Below, one piece after another: positions 27,519 to 37,252 of a stretch of 64,000 bases of DNA. The stretch is taken from positions 1 through 64,000 of the IMG/VR virus record IMGVR_UViG_3300032304_002326; one strand, 5' to 3'. The stretch's first letter is position 1. Each line of letters starts with the position of its first letter. Origin of the DNA: a virus. The position numbers and the translations under genes are program-made. The notes beneath the pieces are model-generated. The model was not told the DNA's origin. It made no database searches and saw only the letters and a list, made by a program, of their open reading frames with translations.

Positions 27519-28310
27519 ATGAAAAAAAGAAATTTAATAAGTGTAATTATACCATTACACGAAGTACAAGAAGGAACCAATGGATTATATAAAAATGCAA
27601 TTCAAAGTGTTATTGACCAAGTTGTAAAACCATCAAATGTGTTAGTTGTAACACCAATAGGTAGTGAAGCAACTAAATTTGCAAATGACTTTGATTATGG
27701 TACTATAAAAGATTTAGTTAAAGTGATTGAAAATGATGGTAAAACGGATTTTGCATCACAAATTAATTATGGTGTTTCAAAATGTGAAACAACGTGGTTT
27801 AGTATTTTAGAATTTGATGATGAATATTCTAAAATTTGGTTTAAAAATGTGGAAACATATATTGAAGCTTATTCAGATGTTGATATTTTTATGCCTATCA
27901 TAGTTGACGTTGATGAATTTGGTTCATTTATAGGGTTTACAAATGAAGCAGTTTGGGCCAATAGTTTTTCAGAAGAACTAGGTCTTTTAGATAAAGATGC
28001 ATTACTTTCTTACCAAAACTTTAATATCGATGGTATTGTAATGAAAAAAGATATCTATGAATCATACGGTGGGTTTAAATCAAACATGCAGTTAACATTT
28101 ATTTATGAATTCTTATTAAGAATGACATATAAATCTGCTAAAGTTATGACAATCCCTAAATTTGGTTATAAACACGTAAACCAAAGAGTTGGTTCATTAT
28201 TCCATAGTTATAAATTAAATATGAATCCAGTTGAAGCGAACTGGTGGTTAAATAAAGCTAAATCTGAGTTCTACCATGAGCATGACAGAGAATTGAGCTA
28301 TGCTGAATAA
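27519..28310 (+). CDS. Glycosyltransferase family 2-like
   Basis: 263 residues. LISVIIPLHEVQEG, a middle DFASQINYGVSKCETTWFSILEFDDEY (acidic DDE in the DxD position) and a C-terminal region with YKHVNQRVGSLFH. GT-A fold transferase, acceptor unknown. Its start region is probably a replacement copy brought in with the endonuclease just upstream. Confidence 0.75.
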   Translation: MKKRNLISVIIPLHEVQEGTNGLYKNAIQSVIDQVVKPSNVLVVTPIGSEATKFANDFDYGTIKDLVKVIENDGKTDFASQINYGVSKCETTWFSILEFDDEYSKIWFKNVETYIEAYSDVDIFMPIIVDVDEFGSFIGFTNEAVWANSFSEELGLLDKDALLSYQNFNIDGIVMKKDIYESYGGFKSNMQLTFIYEFLLRMTYKSAKVMTIPKFGYKHVNQRVGSLFHSYKLNMNPVEANWWLNKAKSEFYHEHDRELSYAE

Positions 28311-28320
28311 AATTTAAATA

Positions 28321-29070
28321 ATGGGCACACAACGAGGACGAAAAAGAACAAATGATTTATATTTCGGTCCAGACGAAGAGGCTGCTGTTATTAGATTTTT
28401 AGAATGTAATGATGATATAGAAAGGAATGCAATCTACAATGAATGGTTAAGAGGACCATTTGATAAAATGATTGAATCGATAATCAGAAGGTATAAATTA
28501 TATAGAAAAGGGTTTTCGTTTGAGGATTTACACTCAGACACCCTATCCTTCTTGATAACAAAAGCAGATAAATTTGAAAAAGATTCTGGCAAGAAAGCAT
28601 ATTCTTACTATGGAACAATTTGTAAACACTACATACTTGGGTTACTAATCAAAGATGATAGTAATGTAAAACAACTATATTCGTATGAAGATTTAAGTCA
28701 AGATTATTTTGACGATAGAGATGATTTACAATATGAGATTGATGATAAAGATTTTACTTTAGATAAATTTATAGTTAAATTAACGAGTGGTATTAAACTT
28801 GAAATTGATAACAATGAAACGTTACCAATTAAAAAAAGATTGAATGATAATGAAATAAAGGTTGGTTACGCACTTATCGATATTTTAGAAAATTGGGAAC
28901 AAACACTAGATGTAATGAATGGTGGGTCAAAATTCAATAAAAATTCAGTTTTGGAAACCATGCGAAATTACACCAATTTATCAACAAAAGACATAAGGTC
29001 GTCAATGAAAAGGTATAAAGATATATATTCTATATTAAAAATAGATGGGTTAGATAACGGATTTGAATAA
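28321..29070 (+). CDS. Sigma-factor-like protein, possible late sigma (gp55-like)
   Basis: 249 residues. FSFEDLHSDTLSFLITKADKFEKDSGKKAYSYYGTICKHYILGLLIKD matches the shape of sigma region 2 (FEDL, an aromatic KF-x-DSG turn, SY then TIxKH, LxKD). The C-terminal part has a helical element (STKDIRSSMKRYKDIY) but no obvious region 4. T4-like phages encode gp55, a small sigma for late promoters, and this is the only candidate here. Recurring ATATTTAT motifs could be its targets. Closed by a terminator. Confidence 0.55.
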   Translation: MGTQRGRKRTNDLYFGPDEEAAVIRFLECNDDIERNAIYNEWLRGPFDKMIESIIRRYKLYRKGFSFEDLHSDTLSFLITKADKFEKDSGKKAYSYYGTICKHYILGLLIKDDSNVKQLYSYEDLSQDYFDDRDDLQYEIDDKDFTLDKFIVKLTSGIKLEIDNNETLPIKKRLNDNEIKVGYALIDILENWEQTLDVMNGGSKFNKNSVLETMRNYTNLSTKDIRSSMKRYKDIYSILKIDGLDNGFE

Positions 29071-29083
29071 AAATCCGTTTTTT
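29057..29083 (+). terminator. Rho-independent terminator
   Basis: ACGGATTT / AAATCCGT, 8-bp stem, 6-base loop, then TTTTTT. It overlaps the stop codon of the sigma-like gene. Confidence 0.85.
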
Positions 29084-29085
29084 AC

Positions 29086-29102
29086 GTATTTATAGTATAT
29101 AA
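29086..29102 (+). promoter_or_regulatory. Candidate phage promoter motif
   Basis: GTATTTATAGTATATAA, 22 bases before the ATG of the 29125 gene and right after the terminator. A variant of the recurring core. Confidence 0.4.
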
Positions 29103-29124
29103 CAATAACTAAAATAATTCATGT

Positions 29125-29508
29125 ATGGCTAGGAAAAAGAAACAAGAAGTCAAAATAAATAGTGTTGACAGTCTTGAAGGATTATGTCAGGAAGCATATA
29201 ATGATGCATGTGCGCAAATAAATGATGCACAAAGAACAATAAACGAAATGGTTAATTCAGCAAATCCAGAAGATGTTGATGATTTAACCAAAATAGCTAA
29301 AGGTAAAGTCGATGCATTAAAGATTAAAGATTCAGCAATTAAAATAAAACTTGAAATTGCTAAATTACAAAATGATATTATTAAAAACAATGGTGATGCT
29401 GATGCGGCCATTAAAGATAGAAGCAATGGTACAGCATCATTAGATGATTTTTCTAAAGTTAGAGAAATGATTAAAAATGGTCAAAATAATAATCCAGAAA
29501 ACGAATAA
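29125..29508 (+). CDS. Hypothetical helical protein
   Basis: 127 residues with a basic start (ARKKKQEVK) and a long helical, coiled-coil-like middle, ending NGQNNNPENE. It starts the baseplate-like operon and lies 3 bases before the 29512 gene. A small-terminase role is conceivable from size and composition but nothing specific supports it. Confidence 0.7.
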   Translation: MARKKKQEVKINSVDSLEGLCQEAYNDACAQINDAQRTINEMVNSANPEDVDDLTKIAKGKVDALKIKDSAIKIKLEIAKLQNDIIKNNGDADAAIKDRSNGTASLDDFSKVREMIKNGQNNNPENE

Positions 29509-29511
29509 GAT

Positions 29512-31095
29512 ATGTCAGTATACGACCAAAAGAAAAAAGTAATGGGTAATATTGCAGCATTGAATACAATAACTGAAGGTTTACCGAAATTTAAACGAAC
29601 TGATTCATTTTCAAGTATGAATAATGATGGTAATTCAACTAATTTTCTATTGGATTTAACTCAAGCTTTAATTGGTTATCAAGAATTAAAAGAAAATATT
29701 GTAGATATATTAACTAGAAAATTACCAGAAATTGAATCTGAAATTAAGAAAAAATTAAAATTAGAATTAAAAGAATATACTAGTTGTGGTGTTAACCCAA
29801 ATATCCCATCATGGTTTAAAAGTACTGGTGTTGGTGTTACATTAAAATTATCTAATATTGATTTTTTTCAAATAACAAAAACCGACCCAAAATCAGCATT
29901 TGGTTTTTTAATTTATAATGATTTTCAGTCTGGCACAAATAGCACTGATTTTAATACGTTTCTATATTCAAATATTGAACAAAATAAATCAGACTACACA
30001 CCAAACGGTGGTACACCAAGTCCATGGGGTACATCAACAGTTGGTACCAACATACTAGATTTAAAATTTAGTCCAGTTGGGAGTCCAACAATTGTACCAG
30101 TATCAACATTAGGTACACCTATTGGTAATCCAATTGGGTTACCACCTAGTGGTTTTTTAACGGTACCAAATAATAATATAATTAAAATAACTACTAACCC
30201 AGCATTCGATAATAAAACTTTATCTGAATTCAATGAAAAATTTATAGATAGTATTTATTTATTCGGTGACCCAAATAATTATGATGGTACCAAAATATTA
30301 AATGCAATTATTGATAATTTATTTGGGACTATGTCAGTTGAATTTGGTAAAACTAAGGAACAACTAAAAAAAGAGGCTGAAATAAATGAAGTATTAAAGT
30401 GTATTTTAAATTCAGATGAAAACGATTTTATTGATGATAATTATTTTGAATTCGATAACGAACAATTGAGTAAAATAGAAACAGATGTAAATAATAAAAG
30501 ATTAGGTATTAAGGTACTTGAAACATGTGGTAATTTAGTTGCAAATATACCGATTAGTGAACTTATAGATGCTAGTAATGCATTTACAGCAGCAACAGCA
30601 AATCAATTAAGTCCATTAAGTGTTGATGAATTAAAATCACAAGCAATTAGTAAAGCTATTGATAATATAGCAGCGGCTCAAGCATCAAATGCTGCCACAA
30701 TTGATATACCAACAGTTAAATATAATTTTATATTAGATTTAATAAAATCATTTACACAATCGGTAATAACTATAATTTTATCACCTAGATTAATTACTCT
30801 ATTTGCTGTTAATTTTAAAATAATATATGGTCAGTTATCAGAATATGATGGTGCTATTGATTTTATGAAGAAAAATAAAAATCTAATTATTAGTATATCT
30901 AAAACTGTGCTTGAAATAATAATTAAAATGTTAATAACTTTAGTTTTAAAATATATTAGTAAAAAACTAGCTAAAAAAATAGCAGATGATAAAAAAGAAA
31001 AAAGTGAAAATTACAATAAAGTAATGCTTAGTTTATTAGGTGTTACCCCAGATATAATAACACAAATCCAAAATATAAATTATTTTGGTGCTTAA
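29512..31095 (+). CDS. Putative baseplate protein
   Basis: 527 residues. N-terminal helical segment with coiled-coil-like KLPEIESEIKKKLKLELKEY. Then a Gly/Pro/Thr-rich beta region (residues 150-230). The C-terminal 120 residues are strongly hydrophobic (FILDLIKSFTQSVITIILS; LIISISKTVLEIIIKMLI) and could insert in a membrane or pack as a trimer core. Baseplate assignment comes from its place ahead of a gp5-like hub gene. Not recognised as a family. Confidence 0.6.
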   Translation: MSVYDQKKKVMGNIAALNTITEGLPKFKRTDSFSSMNNDGNSTNFLLDLTQALIGYQELKENIVDILTRKLPEIESEIKKKLKLELKEYTSCGVNPNIPSWFKSTGVGVTLKLSNIDFFQITKTDPKSAFGFLIYNDFQSGTNSTDFNTFLYSNIEQNKSDYTPNGGTPSPWGTSTVGTNILDLKFSPVGSPTIVPVSTLGTPIGNPIGLPPSGFLTVPNNNIIKITTNPAFDNKTLSEFNEKFIDSIYLFGDPNNYDGTKILNAIIDNLFGTMSVEFGKTKEQLKKEAEINEVLKCILNSDENDFIDDNYFEFDNEQLSKIETDVNNKRLGIKVLETCGNLVANIPISELIDASNAFTAATANQLSPLSVDELKSQAISKAIDNIAAAQASNAATIDIPTVKYNFILDLIKSFTQSVITIILSPRLITLFAVNFKIIYGQLSEYDGAIDFMKKNKNLIISISKTVLEIIIKMLITLVLKYISKKLAKKIADDKKEKSENYNKVMLSLLGVTPDIITQIQNINYFGA

Positions 31096-31107
31096 AATAT
31101 AAAAATT

Positions 31108-31533
31108 ATGGCAGAATGTAAATCAACCCAAAAAAGTTTACCAGTATCACAATCAGGTTTAAACTCAATTTCAAAAGTACTTAAAATAATATTAGGTGCA
31201 TTTAATTTACCACAAAAACCAGCTCCAAAAATTCCACCACTTTTATTATTAATTGGTGCTGAATTAAGGCCAGGCATGAGTGGTAGACAATTAGCTGCAA
31301 ATACAATATCTAAATTAGAGTCAGAAGCTGGAATACCCATGGGTGATATATTTGCTGATGGTCCAAACGCAATGGCGGCAGCTAAGTTAATAGAAAGTAA
31401 CGAAACAGTTACACACATAAAAACTAATGCTAAATCAAGTACTGTAATTAAACCAGGGTCCATCCAAGTAACAGTTGTTGGTGGTATAGGTTCAAACACA
31501 TCGCTAACACAAACTTCAGGAATCGTAATATGA
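31108..31533 (+). CDS. Hypothetical baseplate-associated protein
   Basis: 141 residues, Pro/Lys-rich in the first third (NLPQKPAPKIPPLLLLIG). Later GSIQVTVVGGIGSNTSL suggests a beta-rich end. Overlaps the next gene by 4 bases, so translationally coupled. Function unknown. Confidence 0.65.
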   Translation: MAECKSTQKSLPVSQSGLNSISKVLKIILGAFNLPQKPAPKIPPLLLLIGAELRPGMSGRQLAANTISKLESEAGIPMGDIFADGPNAMAAAKLIESNETVTHIKTNAKSSTVIKPGSIQVTVVGGIGSNTSLTQTSGIVI

Positions 31534-31712
31534 AAACAGATTGGGAAGATAAAAGCAACAATGAAATATTGTTAGAAATTAAACAACTTCAGCTAGACCA
31601 CGAATCTTTAAAAATTAAAATTGCTAGGGAGTTTGATAAGTTAGTTGAAATTGAACAACTTTTTGATGAAGCTCAAAAAGTTATAAAAAAAAGGTTAATT
31701 GGTAATAAATAA
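31530..31712 (+). CDS. Small coiled-coil protein
   Basis: 60 residues, almost wholly helical with heptad-like spacing (LEIKQLQLDHESLKIKIAREFDKLVEIEQL). ATGA overlap with the previous gene; its stop overlaps the ATG of the next gene by 1 base, so the three genes form a tight translational unit. Confidence 0.65.
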   Translation: MKTDWEDKSNNEILLEIKQLQLDHESLKIKIAREFDKLVEIEQLFDEAQKVIKKRLIGNK

Positions 31713-32773
31713 TGGGTATTGACAATAAATTTGCAACGGGTCAAGCTAGTAGTGCTAATGGTACTGGTGTTGTTTTTAAAAATTTTCAATTAGCAGAAGT
31801 TGTTACAGTTGGTACGGTACCAGTTACACAAACAAATGATGCGATTAAAAATAAGGACTTAATATTTAATGCGGACCCATATATTATAAGATGTAGGATT
31901 ATCGGTAGTAACTATGATAATATTTTTTCAAATGATGCATTATTACCAAATTGCTTTCCACTTATACCTAAAATGGTGTCACCGATACCAAAAGTTGGTG
32001 AATATGTGTTGGTATTTATGTTTGGGCCCGATGAAAAATATGGTGATAGGTTTTATATTGGACCAATCATATCAAATCCAACTGCATATAACAAGCAAAC
32101 ATTAATTAATGGTGCAACTGATGGGTTATCTGTTGGTATTTATACACCTGAAAGGGATTTATCTAAAATCGAATCAATAAAAGGTATTTATGCTGACTAT
32201 GATTCAAATAATACATATAGTTTAAATGGTAGGGATAATGCTGATATAGTATTCAAACCTAGTGAAGTATTAATTAGAGCTGGTAAATTTATTGAAAATA
32301 AACCAAAAGAGTTTAATAATGTTAATCCAGCTTATATACAGGTTAAAAATGGATTTAATTATACAGACCAAGTAAATAATGCTATTGTTGCTATAACTGG
32401 TGCTGGTAAACAAAGTAAGCCTCAAAAAATAAGTGTTAATAACATTGTTGCTGATAAAATTAATTTATTAACCTACAACGGTAGTCCAAATTTTAATTTA
32501 ACCGAAAGAGATTTATTAAATAGTACAACACCATATATAACTGATGATGAAATGAATACAATACTATCTACAGCGCATCCATTAGTATTTGGTGATGTAT
32601 TATTAGAATATTTAAAAGCATTAAGAGCTGCGTTTGATTCACATGTGCACAATAAATTCGGAGCTGCACCACCAACTGACAATATAACATTAGGTAATTC
32701 AGTTGCAGAATTTAAAAAACTAGCACCAAAACTTGAAACAACTATGTTATCTAAAAATATAAGAATTAACTGA
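31712..32773 (+). CDS. Baseplate hub/spike protein, gp5-like OB fold
   Basis: 353 residues. PIPKVGEYVLVFMFGPDEKYGDRFYIGPIIS resembles the OB-fold (gpV/gp5 N-terminal) region of tail spikes, and FDSHVHNKFGAAPPTDN near the end recalls the SHxH region after the OB fold in such proteins. There is no lysozyme domain. It would sit at the tip of the tail tube. T4 gp5 similarity is by pattern and should be tested by profile search. Confidence 0.6.
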   Translation: MGIDNKFATGQASSANGTGVVFKNFQLAEVVTVGTVPVTQTNDAIKNKDLIFNADPYIIRCRIIGSNYDNIFSNDALLPNCFPLIPKMVSPIPKVGEYVLVFMFGPDEKYGDRFYIGPIISNPTAYNKQTLINGATDGLSVGIYTPERDLSKIESIKGIYADYDSNNTYSLNGRDNADIVFKPSEVLIRAGKFIENKPKEFNNVNPAYIQVKNGFNYTDQVNNAIVAITGAGKQSKPQKISVNNIVADKINLLTYNGSPNFNLTERDLLNSTTPYITDDEMNTILSTAHPLVFGDVLLEYLKALRAAFDSHVHNKFGAAPPTDNITLGNSVAEFKKLAPKLETTMLSKNIRIN

Positions 32774-32781
32774 TAATTCCA

Positions 32782-32800
32782 GATATTTATTAATAAAAAA
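32782..32800 (+). promoter_or_regulatory. Candidate phage promoter motif
   Basis: GATATTTATTAATAAAAAA, ending 3 bases before the ATG at 32804. Confidence 0.5.
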
Positions 32801-32803
32801 CAA

Positions 32804-34246
32804 ATGGTAGTTAGAACATATTTTGATAGGAATAATACAATTATATTAAATGATTATACCAACACTGGTAGAAATCCAATCACTGAATTATATTATGGTG
32901 GTGATTTAGTTGATAAATCATACACTAGATTTTTATTTCATTTTGATGAAACTAGATTAAGAGAATTATATAGTGGTGGTACATTCCCAAATATAGGTCT
33001 AATGACACACACACTTAGAATGACTAATACTGGTGCATTTGATTTAAATTTACTTGGTCACGATACGTGTGATGGTAAACCTAGAGCCTCATCATTTGAT
33101 TTAATAGTTTTTAAATTACCACAACAATGGGATGAAGGTGTTGGTTATGATTATAACATTGAAATACCATTAAGAGAACCTAGTTACCAAGATACTAGCG
33201 GTATTAACCCAATGGTATATTCAACATGTCCATCAAACTGGTTTCAGGCTCAAACAAACTTACCTTGGAATACTGGTTCAGGTGTTTACTCTGGTTCAAC
33301 ATTACCAACTATATTTGGTACACAACATTTTGAACAAGGTAATGAAAATATTGAAATAGATATTACCAATATAGTTAATTCATACATAACTGGTGAAACT
33401 AATTATGGTTTAGGTATAGCATTTCCACCTAGTTACGAACAAATGTTTATGGATGAATTTCAATATGTTGGATTTTTCACTAGACACACACAAACTTTTT
33501 ATGAACCATATGTAGAAACAACATATTCTTGCCATATTAAAGATGATAGAACTGATTTTTATTTAGATAAATTAAATAAATTATATCTGTATGTAAATTT
33601 AGGTGGTAACCCAACTAACTTAGATAAATTACCAACAGTTACGGTTTATGATAATTGTGGTGAAATAATATCAGCTTATACACAAAATGATGTTGTTCAT
33701 TGTACTAAAGGTGTTTACTATATTGATTTACTAGCTAATACTAATTCAAATAATCAACCAGGTGTAATGATAAATGACGTTTGGGGTAATATTAAGATAA
33801 AAGGTGTAAGTAGACCTGATATCGAATTATCAACTGAATTAAAAGATTCATTTGGTTATTATAATATTGGTGACGCTGATGATTTACCTAAAAAAGTTGG
33901 TTTTAATATTTCTGGTATAAATCACAATGAAAAAATAAAAAGAGGTGATATCAGAAAAGTGTTGGTTAGTACAAGGATACCATATACAGTAAATCAAACT
34001 CAAAAAATTGATAGATTACTTTATCGTCTATATGTTAAAGAAGGTAAAAATGAATATACAGTAATTGATTACCAACCATTAGAAATGACACCAAATACCA
34101 ACTATTTCTTATTGGATACACAAAGTTTAATACCTAATACTTATTATTTAGATGTTAAATATGAATCAAATTTAGAGGTATCAACAAATAAAGAAGTGTT
34201 AAAATTTGATATAGTATCTCAAGTTGAATTAAGAATATCACAATAA
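32804..34246 (+). CDS. Putative structural protein
   Basis: 480 residues, beta-rich with few helices. YTRFLFHFDETRLRELYSGG and FDLNLLGHDTCDGKPRASSFDLIVFKLPQQWDEG resemble the DNRLRE-like beta modules of surface proteins. NIEIDITNIVNSYITGETNYGLGIAF follows. The last third looks like stacked Ig-like domains. Likely a baseplate or fibre-connector protein. Its stop and the next ATG overlap by 1 base. Confidence 0.65.
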   Translation: MVVRTYFDRNNTIILNDYTNTGRNPITELYYGGDLVDKSYTRFLFHFDETRLRELYSGGTFPNIGLMTHTLRMTNTGAFDLNLLGHDTCDGKPRASSFDLIVFKLPQQWDEGVGYDYNIEIPLREPSYQDTSGINPMVYSTCPSNWFQAQTNLPWNTGSGVYSGSTLPTIFGTQHFEQGNENIEIDITNIVNSYITGETNYGLGIAFPPSYEQMFMDEFQYVGFFTRHTQTFYEPYVETTYSCHIKDDRTDFYLDKLNKLYLYVNLGGNPTNLDKLPTVTVYDNCGEIISAYTQNDVVHCTKGVYYIDLLANTNSNNQPGVMINDVWGNIKIKGVSRPDIELSTELKDSFGYYNIGDADDLPKKVGFNISGINHNEKIKRGDIRKVLVSTRIPYTVNQTQKIDRLLYRLYVKEGKNEYTVIDYQPLEMTPNTNYFLLDTQSLIPNTYYLDVKYESNLEVSTNKEVLKFDIVSQVELRISQ

Positions 34247-34530
34247 TGAAAGATTTTATAAAACATAAACTAAGGGAAAATTTATCAAACCCAATATGTA
34301 ATATAATGACAGTTAGTACTTATGAAGAAGGTATTGAACTTTTAAATAAACATATTGGAACGCCAAAAGAAAACCCAGAAGCTTGGGCTCAAATTTCTAA
34401 ACCACTTAAAATGTGGGAAGATATTACAATACAAATTCGAAAAGAATTGAAAACTGGTGCAACTGGCGATTCTGAAGTTGATGAATCAGATACTTGGTGG
34501 TCAGCAATCACTAGTAGGTTTTGTAGATAA
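34246..34530 (+). CDS. Small protein with capsid-targeting-like N-terminus
   Basis: 94 residues. Starts MKDFIKHKLRENLSNP: a short basic amphipathic helix ending in L-R-E, the form of T4 capsid targeting sequences cut by gp21 after (L/I)-x-E. The rest ends DTWWSAITSRFCR. Not recognised. Last gene of the baseplate-like operon, before a terminator. Confidence 0.65.
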   Translation: MKDFIKHKLRENLSNPICNIMTVSTYEEGIELLNKHIGTPKENPEAWAQISKPLKMWEDITIQIRKELKTGATGDSEVDESDTWWSAITSRFCR

Positions 34531-34578
34531 TTTTTAAATACATCTTTACAAATTTATATTTTTTACTATATAATATAG

Positions 34579-34602
34579 TGGGGATTATTAATCCCCATTT
34601 TT
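34579..34602 (+). terminator. Rho-independent terminator
   Basis: TGGGGATT / AATCCCCA, 8-bp stem with a 3-base loop, followed by TTTTTA. It lies between convergent genes and could serve both. Confidence 0.85.
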
Positions 34603-34624
34603 ATTTTAAAAATATAGGATTATT

Positions 34625-37036
34625 TTATCTACTTACCTCTTCCCAATCTATTGAAGCATATGCTCCTAAATTTCCACCAGTTGCATCTACAGCCATTTCA
34701 ATTACTATTTCAAAAGCTGTCCCCGTAAAACTATTTCTTTCAAGTTGACTAGCAAATAATGCTTCTTTTAATATATTAATACTAGGAGAACCTTGATTAG
34801 ATGAATTTATATACCCTTGTGCTAATATTCTACCTCCTGAAACAGAAGCTCCCGTAAGATTATATTCAACAGATGAATCAACTCCAGCAGAAACCCACGC
34901 ACCTCCTGTGATAATAGCCCCATTTACAACTCTCCATGCATAGTTTTTACCATTACCTATCCCTAATAAAGATACTGCTGTAGTTATAATTATAGCATCT
35001 AATGCAGTAGCCTTAACCCTAATCCCCACCATTGGATAATACGTTCCAGCTACAGCAAATGTTTTAGGTGTTGTGATAGGTGTCCCAACCGCTAGTTGAG
35101 CACCCCTAAGTTCATAACCACCTTCAGATAATGCAGTAGAACACACTTGCTTTAAAGTACTTGGTATAGCTGTTACCCCTGTATTAGTAATCTCATACCT
35201 CAAAGGTAAAGATGCTGTGGTAATATAAGTAGATGTTATTAAATTAGCGTGATTAAATCTATGACAAAGAATAAAATTACCGTCTATAACAAAACCTAAT
35301 CTAACGGTCCCTTCTCCTAACCACTCAATATCCATAAATAATATCTGAGCTTTTGTAATATCTAATACTAAACCAGAAGGCCCAGTACCATCCATTTTAT
35401 CAACATTCCACGCCGATTGATTTACTACAGATTCAGTAACTACACCAGTAACCAAACTTCTTTCTACAAAACTTAAAGTAGAGTTGTTAAGTTGTAAGTA
35501 AAGCCCATTATCACTACCAAAGTAACCTACTCTTTGTCTAAGATTAGTTTGAGCTGGAGCCATTACAAATGTATTATATATTAGTAATGACTTACCTGGT
35601 TGGTATGATATTACTTTAAATGTTTCTCTAAGAACTTGTGAGCCACTTGTTGTATTTACATTTAAATTTACCAATCCTTCATTTGCACTAAATACTGCTG
35701 CACCCCCACTTGCTGTAGAAGTAGCCCATAACCCATTGTCTTTATATCTATGTGAAGAATCAAATAAAGTTAATGGATTTGAAACCCTTAATCTACCAAA
35801 TGCATCACCCAACATTGGATTATTAGTTAATATTGATTGATTAGATACAGTAACAGTACCATCTACAGTAATTGAATTACCACCATCTTGTATATTTACA
35901 GCAGCTGCACCAGCACCATTCTGAACTGTTATACTTTCTAATGCAGATAATGTTGCAGCATCTAATGCGACTGTACTATTAGTGACATCAACTTTATCCG
36001 TTGCAAATACTAAATTTCTAATATCTAAATCAGTAGCATCAACTGTGATTGAATTACCACCATCTTGAATATTAACAGCTGAAGCTCCAGAAGTATTTCC
36101 AATAGTTGCATTTAAATTAGACGCTGTAGGTTGAATAATTGTGAAATTACCAGTACCAGCATTTGCAGTAACAGTACCATCTACAGTAATTGAATTACCA
36201 CCATCTTGAATATTAACAGCTGATGAACCAGCACCATTCTGAACCGTTATATTTTCTAATGCAGTAAGTGTTGTAGCATCTAAAGCAATAGTACTATTGC
36301 TAACGTCAACCTTATCTGTTGCAAATACTAAATCTCTAATATCTAAATTATTAGCATCTACAGTTATACTATTACCACCATCTTGAATATTAACAGCTGA
36401 AGCACCAGCACCATTCTGAACCGTTATATTTTCTAATGCAGTAAGTGTTGCAGTACTTAAACTTACCGTACCATCCACAGTAATCGAACCACCAGCGTCA
36501 TCTATTGAAATAACATTACCACCATCTTGAATATTAACAGCGGAACCACCACCAGTATTATTAATCGTAACATCACCAATATCAGTACCATTAACTAATT
36601 TATTATTAATATTAGTTAATATTGTTTGAGTATTGGTTACAGCAGTTAGTACTAATTTTTGAGTATCTTCTAAATTTATATCAGTTGTATTTGAAACTAT
36701 TAAACTTAAAAAAGTATTTGGATTGATATATGATAACGGTGGTGTGGGTATTGATGGTGTGTTAGAATTTGGTAAATAATAAGTAGGTGGGTTAAATGCA
36801 CCAGTTGAACTATTCCATACTCTAACCTCTAAATAAGTAACATCTAAATTATCAACAACCAATTTAGTTTCATAATCACTTTGTTGCTGAACTGCTGACA
36901 ATATTGATAAAGAAGTTAACTCAGTTGCTAAATAAGCACCATTTGAATTTACCGAAATAATTTGGTCACTAGGTAAAACAACTGGGTCACTTTCAGCCAT
37001 CGTTTTTTGACCTTTTGTATTTGGAAATTGATTCAT
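34625..37036 (-). CDS. Large tail fibre with internal sequence repeats
   Basis: 803 residues. The N-terminus (NTKGQKTMAESDPVVLPSDQ) is the linker form common in phage tail fibres. Residues about 160-410 hold six NIQDGG copies, four of which read AVNIQDGGNSITVD, with intervening TLTALENITVQNGAGA and DKVDV-NSTVALDA blocks, a repetitive beta shaft. The C-terminal half is a non-repetitive tip with beta-sandwich character. Codons are a little less AT-biased than the neighbours, hinting at acquisition. Preceded on its strand by an AAATATTTATATATAA promoter-like motif. Confidence 0.85.
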   Translation of the reverse strand: MNQFPNTKGQKTMAESDPVVLPSDQIISVNSNGAYLATELTSLSILSAVQQQSDYETKLVVDNLDVTYLEVRVWNSSTGAFNPPTYYLPNSNTPSIPTPPLSYINPNTFLSLIVSNTTDINLEDTQKLVLTAVTNTQTILTNINNKLVNGTDIGDVTINNTGGGSAVNIQDGGNVISIDDAGGSITVDGTVSLSTATLTALENITVQNGAGASAVNIQDGGNSITVDANNLDIRDLVFATDKVDVSNSTIALDATTLTALENITVQNGAGSSAVNIQDGGNSITVDGTVTANAGTGNFTIIQPTASNLNATIGNTSGASAVNIQDGGNSITVDATDLDIRNLVFATDKVDVTNSTVALDAATLSALESITVQNGAGAAAVNIQDGGNSITVDGTVTVSNQSILTNNPMLGDAFGRLRVSNPLTLFDSSHRYKDNGLWATSTASGGAAVFSANEGLVNLNVNTTSGSQVLRETFKVISYQPGKSLLIYNTFVMAPAQTNLRQRVGYFGSDNGLYLQLNNSTLSFVERSLVTGVVTESVVNQSAWNVDKMDGTGPSGLVLDITKAQILFMDIEWLGEGTVRLGFVIDGNFILCHRFNHANLITSTYITTASLPLRYEITNTGVTAIPSTLKQVCSTALSEGGYELRGAQLAVGTPITTPKTFAVAGTYYPMVGIRVKATALDAIIITTAVSLLGIGNGKNYAWRVVNGAIITGGAWVSAGVDSSVEYNLTGASVSGGRILAQGYINSSNQGSPSINILKEALFASQLERNSFTGTAFEIVIEMAVDATGGNLGAYASIDWEEVSR
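35860..36550 (-). repeat. Fibre shaft repeats
   Basis: Within the fibre gene the DNA for NIQDGGNSITVD and the adjoining ATLTALENITVQNG recurs several times (ACCACCATCTTG on the plus strand marks each copy). Copies are close at DNA level, so unequal recombination could change shaft length. Confidence 0.8.
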
Positions 37037-37044
37037 ATAATATT

Positions 37045-37060
37045 TATATATAAATATTTA
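37045..37060 (-). promoter_or_regulatory. Candidate phage promoter motif, minus strand
   Basis: Minus-strand AAATATTTATATATAA, 9 bases upstream of the fibre ATG. Confidence 0.45.
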
Positions 37061-37138
37061 ATTATTTGAAAAAGAATAGATATTTTAATTTTAATATTAT
37101 TTAATTTAAATACATCTTTACAAATTTATATTTTTAAT

Positions 37139-37208
37139 TATATTTATTATTATAGTTAACTCCGTATTGGTTTCGAGTCAAATTTGACTTTAGAGTTGTT
37201 TAGGCAAC
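37139..37208 (+). promoter_or_regulatory. Promoter-like motif and structured leader before the zinc-ribbon gene
   Basis: ATATTTATTATTATAG (37139-37154) is followed by a palindrome GTCAAATTTGAC (37177-37188) and a small hairpin GTTG / CAAC (37195-37208). A leader this long is unusual here, where most genes have 5-15 bases. The stretch 37061-37138 is plain AT-rich DNA containing a copy of TACATCTTTACAAATTTATA also present near 34540. Confidence 0.4.
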
Positions 37209-37252
37209 AAAGAAATTGGTACATTAATAACAAAAATTAAAAAGTTAAAAAA

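Noticed and set aside
29125-29508. Small terminase subunit
   Set aside because: Size and coiled-coil look fit, but the gene is 20 kb from the large subunit and has no DNA-binding motif I can see.
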